From positions 28,314 through 92,313 of the forward strand of contig NZ_LMCY01000026.1 in assembly GCF_001425685.1 (NCBI RefSeq): a DNA stretch of 64,000 nucleotides, in the 5' to 3' direction. Position 1 is the stretch's first letter, and the number at the start of each line of letters is the position of its first letter. Positions 59,301 through 64,000 of this stretch are shown here, piece by piece. A model generated the notes under the pieces. The model ran no database searches and had not been told where the DNA came from. It saw nothing but the letters and a program-made list of their open reading frames with translations. Position numbers and translations under genes: made by a program. Source of the DNA: Massilia sp. Root335 (GTDB lineage Bacteria; Pseudomonadota; Gammaproteobacteria; Burkholderiales; Burkholderiaceae_D).

Positions 59301-60776
59301 TTAACCGAACAACCCATGCAAATACCACCTCGGCTCCCGCTCATCGATACCGATGCGTTCCCGATACACCCAGTACAGCGTGTGATCCTGCCCCTCGGCG
59401 ATGAAATAGTCGCGCGTTTCCGGGCCGTCCCACCAGCCGCCCTCGATACGCTCGGGGGTCGAGGCCACCCGCAGCGGCGAGCCGTAGAACGGGCGGCGGT
59501 CGCGCATCAAGAGCGCGATCGGGCGGGCCAGCAGCCACGTCGGACGCGGCAGGCTCAGCACGTCGGGCGGCAGCTGGGCGTTGCGCGCCTTGTCGCTGAC
59601 GTTGTGCTGGACCGGCACCCAGACGTTGGCCTGCTCCGGGCGGTAATCGGCCAGCGGCAGCGGCTGCAGGACGTTGTCCGGCCCCAGGCGCGCCGCCAGC
59701 AGTTCCAGCATGCGCATGCGGTCTTCCTCGCTGCCGCCCGGTTCGGGGAACAGCGAGGCATTCGGCGGCGCCATCGGCCGCACCTGCACGGCTTCCAGCA
59801 CGAGGCCGATCACGGGCGCGTCCAGCGTCAGCCTGGCGAGGCGTTCCCGGAGCAGGCGCACCAGGTGCTCGTCGCGCCACGCCGGCTCGGCCAGCACGAT
59901 CTCGATGCCGGTCGGCGGGCATGCCACCCTGCCCCGTTCGTGCTCCAGCCGCAGGACGATGCGCTCCACCGCCAGCTGGCGCGCGCACAGCCAGCCGGTC
60001 AGCTGCAACAGCAGGCACTGGGCGCCCGCCAGCAGCAGCCCGGCGTCGTCGATGCGGTCGTACAGTTCCAGGCGCGCGCGGAAGGTCTCGGGCGGCGCGA
60101 TCCATGTGTGCAGCTCCGAAGTGAGACCGTAGGCGGCATCGAGCAGGTCGAGCAGGTCGCGTCCGCAGCGCCGCTGCAGGCCGGGGCGCGGCAGGCGGCG
60201 CAGGTCGCCCAGCGTATGGCAGCCGATGCCGTCGAACCAGTCCGCGAACGGACGCGCGGGCGGCGCCAGCAGCACGGCCAGCCGGTCGAGCCGGCGCAGC
60301 AGCGATTCCATCCGCACGGCGCGGCCCGCGTTCGCGCGCGCCAGCAGCCAGGCCCCGCGCGCGGTGGGCGCGCACGCGAGCGAGGCCGTGAAGCCCAGCG
60401 CGCGCACGTTCGCGTGCACGCGCCGGCACAGCGCGCGGATGCCGCCGAACAGGCGCAGGCTGGCGCCGACATCCATCAGCAGCGTCGCTTCCGCGCCCTC
60501 CGTCACCTGCGGCGTGTACTGCAGCAGGGCCAGCGCCACCGCCTGGCGCGCCTCCGCCTCCAGCGCCGGCGCACGCGCGTGGAGGCGGGCGTCGGGCAGC
60601 AGCATCACCACGCCGCCGCGGCGCATGCCGACGCGCACCCCGGCGCCCATTGCCTCCTGCGAGGCCACCAGCACGCGCTCCTGTTCGAGCACGACGCTGC
60701 CGGCGTCAGTGGACCAACTCGGTGCGAACACCTCGAGCGGTAACCGGGGCAGGTGCAGTCCGATCCACAGGCGCAT
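59301..60776 (-). CDS. imuB: ImuB, Y-family polymerase-like SOS mutagenesis protein
   Basis: This 491-residue protein has the Y-family start LWIGLHLPRLPLEVFAPSW and a DinB-like fold (LLMDVGASLRLFGGIRALCR, the helix-hairpin-helix region FDGIGCHTLGDLRRLPRPGL) but lacks the full acidic catalytic triad expected of active polymerases, as known for ImuB. The C-terminal part carries WYLHGLFG and is the partner-binding region. ImuB bridges the beta clamp, ImuA and DnaE2 in induced mutagenesis. It begins inside the 3' end of imuA (71-bp overlap), so it is coupled. dnaE2 is about 39 kb away, not downstream. Confidence 0.92.
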   Translation of the reverse strand: MRLWIGLHLPRLPLEVFAPSWSTDAGSVVLEQERVLVASQEAMGAGVRVGMRRGGVVMLLPDARLHARAPALEAEARQAVALALLQYTPQVTEGAEATLLMDVGASLRLFGGIRALCRRVHANVRALGFTASLACAPTARGAWLLARANAGRAVRMESLLRRLDRLAVLLAPPARPFADWFDGIGCHTLGDLRRLPRPGLQRRCGRDLLDLLDAAYGLTSELHTWIAPPETFRARLELYDRIDDAGLLLAGAQCLLLQLTGWLCARQLAVERIVLRLEHERGRVACPPTGIEIVLAEPAWRDEHLVRLLRERLARLTLDAPVIGLVLEAVQVRPMAPPNASLFPEPGGSEEDRMRMLELLAARLGPDNVLQPLPLADYRPEQANVWVPVQHNVSDKARNAQLPPDVLSLPRPTWLLARPIALLMRDRRPFYGSPLRVASTPERIEGGWWDGPETRDYFIAEGQDHTLYWVYRERIGIDEREPRWYLHGLFG

Positions 60777-61416
60777 GGCGATTGGGCAGGTAGGAAGTCA
60801 ATGGAAGGAACAGGGTCGCGTCGCGCTGCGGTCCGCGGCGTTTCACGAAACTGATGTCGATGCCGCCCGACTGGGGCCGCAAGGCGAGACGCAGCGGCGC
60901 CGGCGACGCGTCCTGGCCGGCCGCCAGCGGCCGCATCATGAAGAACAGGGTCTCCCCCGCCTGCGCCGCCAGGTGCAGCCGGCGCAGGTGTTCGCCACGC
61001 ACGTGGTTTTGCCAGAACAGCAGCGCGCCGCAACTGCCGCTGCGCAGCACCTGTTCCGCCGCCCACAGCGCATCGGCCGTGCCGCCGGCACGCAGCCAGA
61101 TCAGTTGCGAAGGCTGCACCCCGAGCGCGGCCAGCGCCAGCGCCTGGGGCGGATGCGGCGGCTGCAACAGCACGACGCGCCGCGTTGCCACGGCCGCCAG
61201 CGCGGGACGCAGCAGCCGCATTTCGCCGATGCCGGGCTGCGGCAGCAACAGGTCGACCAATGTTCCGGTCGGCCAGCCGCCGCCTGGCAGGTGGGCCGAC
61301 AGGGCGAGGTGGCCGGTATCGATGCAGCGCGTGTCACCACGCGCCAGCTGCGAGGCAAGCCAGAGCGACGGATGCAAGGACTCCGGCGCTGCAGATATTA
61401 AACCTGAGCAATTCAT
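60706..61416 (-). CDS. imuA: ImuA, SulA/RecA-like SOS mutagenesis protein
   Basis: This 236-residue protein shows the RecA-like order of ImuA: LPGGGWPTGTLVDLLLPQPG, EMRLLRPALAAVATRRVVLL, LIWLRAGGTADALWAAEQVL, RSGSCGALLFWQNH, and FFMMRPLAAGQDASPAPLRL. It is the first gene of the SOS pair with imuB. The ATG at 61416 is preferred since the upstream in-frame ATG lies inside the LexA box. A near-perfect LexA box sits 17-36 bp upstream. Confidence 0.9.
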   Translation of the reverse strand: MNCSGLISAAPESLHPSLWLASQLARGDTRCIDTGHLALSAHLPGGGWPTGTLVDLLLPQPGIGEMRLLRPALAAVATRRVVLLQPPHPPQALALAALGVQPSQLIWLRAGGTADALWAAEQVLRSGSCGALLFWQNHVRGEHLRRLHLAAQAGETLFFMMRPLAAGQDASPAPLRLALRPQSGGIDISFVKRRGPQRDATLFLPLTSYLPNRHAPVDRTAPAPVTARGVRTELVH

Positions 61417-61432
61417 GTTTGATGCGAAGAAA

Positions 61433-61452
61433 TACTGTATAAACATACAGTA
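61433..61452. promoter_or_regulatory. LexA (SOS) box of imuA-imuB
   Basis: TACTGTATAAACATACAGTA differs little from the full LexA consensus (CTGT-N8-ACAG with symmetric flanks). It overlaps the -10 element of the imuA promoter. It is very similar to the dnaE2 box. Confidence 0.93.
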
Positions 61453-61475
61453 CTATTCTCATCAGGTTTTGGCAA
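61447..61475 (-). promoter_or_regulatory. Sigma70-type promoter of imuA-imuB
   Basis: On the minus strand TTGCCA (61470-61475) and TACTGT (61447-61452) are 17 bp apart. The -10 lies inside the LexA box, the same geometry as at dnaE2. Confidence 0.7.
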
Positions 61476-61498
61476 GGTTAATCTTCTTGAATGGTAGG

Positions 61499-61691
61499 GT
61501 GGACAGCTCCACCGAAACGCTTGTGTCGCTACGACGCCGGCGCTGTCCACGCGTAACGCTTGCATGGCCAGCTCGTAGGGTGGGCTCCCCGAGCCCACGC
61601 GGAAGCAGACGGTACGCAAACGTCCACGTGGGCGGAGGCCGCCCACTCTACGGCTTTCGCGACGTTCGTAGGGTGGGCTCCCCGAGCCCAC
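61499..61691. repeat. Cluster of short palindromes, TAGGGTGGGC type
   Basis: Four hairpins occur in under 200 bp: GTGGA-N4-TCCAC (61499-61512), GTGGGCTC-CCC-GAGCCCAC (61580-61598), GTGGGCGG-AGG-CCGCCCAC (61628-61646), and GTGGGCTC-CCC-GAGCCCAC again (61673-61691). Several are preceded by GTAGG or TAGGG. The core equals the stem of the hairpin at 25951-25987. It fills the space between imuA and the porin gene. Confidence 0.8.
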
Positions 61692-61707
61692 CATGCAGCA
61701 TCACCGA

Positions 61708-62784
61708 TCAAAAGGCATGCCGGATCCCGAGATCGACGGCCCCGTTCCCCGATCCCCCTTCGATGGAGCTGCCGACCGTGTAGCTCGCCCCGTGCCGGTT
61801 CACGATGTGCGCGATCGCGGCATACAGCTCGGTCCGGCGCGACAGCGCATAACGGTAGCCCAGCGCGTACTGGCTCGCGTCCTGGTCGAGCGCGCCGCGA
61901 TCGTCCTTGTGGATCCACGACACCATCCACGTGTGCGGGCCGGACGGGATCGTCGCGCCGATGAGCACGTCGCGGCTGTCGCTCGATGCGACCGGCACGC
62001 CCGCCCTGCCGTACGGGTTCGCCGTATTGCGCAGCAGGGAACTGTTCGGGCCCTTGTTCACGCCGTACGCGACATGCGCCTTCACGAAGCCGAAATCGTA
62101 GACCGCGGCCAGCACCGTGTTCTTCGCATTGCCGGCGTTCCTGAGCGCCGCCGTGCCGTTGTTGCGGTTGTGGTAGCCGAGCCGCGCGTGCAGCGGGCCG
62201 GCGTTGTAGTCGAGCGCACCGCCGAATTGCCGGCCCGCCGCGCTGTCGCCCGCCACTTCGCCGGCGCCGTACACGACTTCCGCGCTCACGCCGCCGACGC
62301 CGGGCGATACGTATTTCAGCGAATTATCCATGCGGCTGGTCGAGTTGCCGGTCGGGGCCATCAGGTTCTTCGTGTCGCCCGCGTAGCCGGAGCCGAACGG
62401 ATCGGCCAGCACCACCGTCAGGTATTGCGGCGTGTACTGGCGGCCCGCCGTCAGCGTGCCGAAGCCGCCCTGCAGCCCCACATACGCCTGGCGTCCGAAC
62501 AGCAGCCCGCCCTGCCCCAGCGCGCCGGTATCGGCCTGGAAGCCGCTCTCCAGCAGGAATATCGCGGCCAGGCCGTCGCCCAGTTCCTCGCGCCCCTTGA
62601 AGCCGAGCCGCGAGCCGGCGCCGACGCCGCTCGTGATCTTGGTGACGTCGCCGGCGCTGCCGCCGGTTTCGCGCACGACGGCGACGTCGACCAGGCCATA
62701 CACGTTGACCGACGAGCCGTCGGCGGCACCAGCGTCCATGCAGATCGCGGCCAGCACGCCGGCACACAGGATTGTTTTCATCAT
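61708..62784 (-). CDS. Outer-membrane porin (gram-negative porin family 4 type)
   Basis: This 358-residue protein has a signal peptide (KTILCAGVLAAICMDAGAA) and a 16-strand barrel typical of betaproteobacterial trimeric porins: SSVNVYGLVDVAVVRETGG, SRLGFKGREELGDGLAAIFL, the LESGFQADTG and GFGTLTAGRQYTPQY blocks, and a final DLGIRHAF with terminal Phe. It lets small solutes pass the outer membrane. The ATG at 62784 is preferred over an upstream start in a His-Asn repeat. A hexanucleotide repeat lies 13-36 bp upstream. Confidence 0.92.
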   Translation of the reverse strand: MMKTILCAGVLAAICMDAGAADGSSVNVYGLVDVAVVRETGGSAGDVTKITSGVGAGSRLGFKGREELGDGLAAIFLLESGFQADTGALGQGGLLFGRQAYVGLQGGFGTLTAGRQYTPQYLTVVLADPFGSGYAGDTKNLMAPTGNSTSRMDNSLKYVSPGVGGVSAEVVYGAGEVAGDSAAGRQFGGALDYNAGPLHARLGYHNRNNGTAALRNAGNAKNTVLAAVYDFGFVKAHVAYGVNKGPNSSLLRNTANPYGRAGVPVASSDSRDVLIGATIPSGPHTWMVSWIHKDDRGALDQDASQYALGYRYALSRRTELYAAIAHIVNRHGASYTVGSSIEGGSGNGAVDLGIRHAF

Positions 62785-62796
62785 TGTCTCTTTCTC

Positions 62797-62820
62797 GTTA
62801 TGGTTATGGTTGTGGTTATG
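62797..62820. repeat. Hexanucleotide tandem repeat upstream of the porin
   Basis: GTTATG occurs four times in tandem, the third unit being GTTGTG. It lies in the leader of the porin gene, 13-36 bp before its start, and overlaps the stop of the upstream hydantoinase gene. Its copy number would change the spacing of the leader. Confidence 0.75.
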
Positions 62821-64000
62821 CGGGGATGCCGTCATGGAGCGTGGCGACGGCCGCCGGTGTTTCCCGCGCCGGGGGCGCATACCCGCCGCCGCCCGGCGTC
62901 TCGATGACGAACACGTCGCCCGCGCGCATCTCCGTGGTCGCGACGAAGCCCAGTTCCTCGACCTTGCCGCCGGCCCGCACGACGTAGTTGCGGCCGCACC
63001 TGCCGGGCTCCCCGCCCGCCATGCCGAACGGCGGCACGATGCGGTTGTTCGACAGGATCGACGCCGTCATCGGCGCCAGGAAGCGGATCCGGCGCACACC
63101 GCCGTTGCCGCCGTTCCAGCGTCCGCGGCCGCCGGAATCCCGTGCGATCTCGTAGCTGTCCAGGCGCACCGGATAGCGCCACTCGAGCACTTCCGGATCG
63201 GTCAGGCGCGAGTTCGTCATATTGGTCTGGACGACGTCCGTGCCATGGAAGCCGTCGCCCGCCCCCGAGCCGCCCGCGATGGTCTCGTAGTACTGGACGT
63301 CCTCGTCCCCGAACGTGAAATTGTTCATCGTGCCGGGCGACGACGCCTGCACGCCGAGCGCGCCGTACAGGGCGTTCGTGATGCAGCTCGACGTCTCCAC
63401 GTTGCCGGAGACGACGGCCGCCGGGTAGCGAGGATTGAGCATCGAGCCTGGCGGGATGATCACGTTCAGCGGCTTGAGGCAACCGGCGTTGAGCGGGATG
63501 TCGTCCTCGACGAGCGTGCGGAACACGTACAGCACGGCCGCCATGCAGATCGAGCTCGGGGCATTGAAATTGTTGTCGAGCTGGGGCGACGTGCCGCTGA
63601 AGTCGATGTCGGCCGTGCGCGCGGCGTGGTCGACGCGGATCGCCACCCGGATCACGGCGCCGTTGTCGAGCCGGTACGTGTAGCTGCCGTCCTTGAGCGC
63701 GCCGACGACGCGGCGCACGGCTTCCTCGGCATTGTCCTGCACGTGCCGCATGTACGCCTGCACGACCTCGAGCCCGAACTGGTCCACCATCTTCAGCAGC
63801 TCTTCGACGCCCTTCTGGTTGGCGGCGACCTGCGCCTGCAGGTCGGCGATGTTCTGCGACACGTTGCGGCACGGGTAGTCGCCCGACAGCAGCAGCGCCG
63901 CCGTCTCGCGTTCGCGGAAGCGCCCCGCCCGCACCAGCTGGAAGTTATCGATCAGGACGCCCTCTTCCTCGACCCTCCGGCTGTCCGCCGGCATCGATCC
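62816..64000 (-). CDS. Hydantoinase B/5-oxoprolinase family protein, C-terminal part (5' outside the window)
   Basis: The frame is open to the window end; about 394 residues are seen. Segments EEEGVLIDN, FSGTSPQLDNNFNAPSSICM, NAGCLKPLNVIIPPGSMLNP, VSGNVETSSCITNALYGALG, YETIAGGSGAG and PGGGGYAPP are those of the HyuB domain of ATP-dependent 5-oxoprolinase or hydantoinase. GS before MPADSR continues the family pattern, so translation starts upstream. If the HyuA domain is fused, it is a 5-oxoprolinase that opens pyroglutamate to glutamate; otherwise a two-gene HyuAB system. The porin gene follows after 31 bp and may be co-transcribed. Confidence 0.88.
   Translation of the reverse strand, partial: GSMPADSRRVEEEGVLIDNFQLVRAGRFRERETAALLLSGDYPCRNVSQNIADLQAQVAANQKGVEELLKMVDQFGLEVVQAYMRHVQDNAEEAVRRVVGALKDGSYTYRLDNGAVIRVAIRVDHAARTADIDFSGTSPQLDNNFNAPSSICMAAVLYVFRTLVEDDIPLNAGCLKPLNVIIPPGSMLNPRYPAAVVSGNVETSSCITNALYGALGVQASSPGTMNNFTFGDEDVQYYETIAGGSGAGDGFHGTDVVQTNMTNSRLTDPEVLEWRYPVRLDSYEIARDSGGRGRWNGGNGGVRRIRFLAPMTASILSNNRIVPPFGMAGGEPGRCGRNYVVRAGGKVEELGFVATTEMRAGDVFVIETPGGGGYAPPARETPAAVATLHDGIPA

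Overview
The window is a chromosomal segment from a GC-rich betaproteobacterium, most likely an Oxalobacteraceae member close to Massilia, Duganella or Telluria. Three observations support this: the core block pyrG-kdsA-eno-ftsB in that order, the many GC-rich palindromic repeats between genes, and the mixture of Xanthomonas/Caulobacter-type TonB receptors with carbohydrate-active enzymes. The taxonomic call is inference from gene content; no rRNA or tRNA gene is present to test it.

Region 1 (1-4350) is a base-composition outlier, visibly richer in A+T. It is a string of RHS C-terminal tails. The first carries an intact L,D-transpeptidase-like (DUF2778/Tlde1-type) toxin end followed by a secreted immunity candidate. 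Behind it lie displaced and frameshifted RHS ends with their own small partner genes, an IS481-like transposase remnant and a 60-bp direct repeat. Region 2 (4353-9104, minus strand) is core: an orphan antitoxin-like gene, ftsB, eno, kdsA and pyrG. Region 3 (9262-13882, plus) has a DUF898 membrane protein, an M48 peptidase, a chemotaxis receptor and a PRC-barrel protein. Region 4 (13897-23392) has a Tat-exported molybdopterin oxidoreductase with its iron-sulfur partner, the SOS polymerase dnaE2 under a LexA box, a PhzF-like gene, two VOC proteins and a serine/threonine dehydratase-like enzyme. Region 5 (23519-39942) has a TonB receptor, a two-component pair, a DegP-type protease, a broken lacI next to a GH30 glycosidase, PPK2, Hsp20, an M61 peptidase, a protein with a Cys/Gly-rich tail, a CAT-like acyltransferase with a hydrolase, and several small membrane or lipoproteins.

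Region 6 (40011-58016, all minus strand) is an 18-kb sugar-utilisation locus. In transcription order it holds: tryptophan-halogenase-like protein 2, a LacI regulator, a 590-bp control region with three LacI-type palindromes, a large TonB-Xanth-Caul-type receptor, halogenase-like protein 1, a GH3 glucosidase, glucokinase, a FucP/GluP-type sugar transporter, a second GH3 (BglX-like), and an ABC sugar importer without its ATPase. The expected flow is outer-membrane import of a beta-glucan oligosaccharide, cleavage by the two GH3 enzymes, glucose uptake and phosphorylation. The role of the two halogenase-like flavoproteins in such a locus is not explained by any known pathway step.

Region 7 (58496-64000) has an H-NS-type protein, an IS481-like remnant, the SOS mutagenesis pair imuA-imuB under a second LexA box, a cluster of palindromic repeats, a porin and the 3' part of a hydantoinase B/5-oxoprolinase gene cut by the window end. 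Thus the ImuA/ImuB/DnaE2 mutasome is split over two SOS-controlled loci about 39 kb apart.
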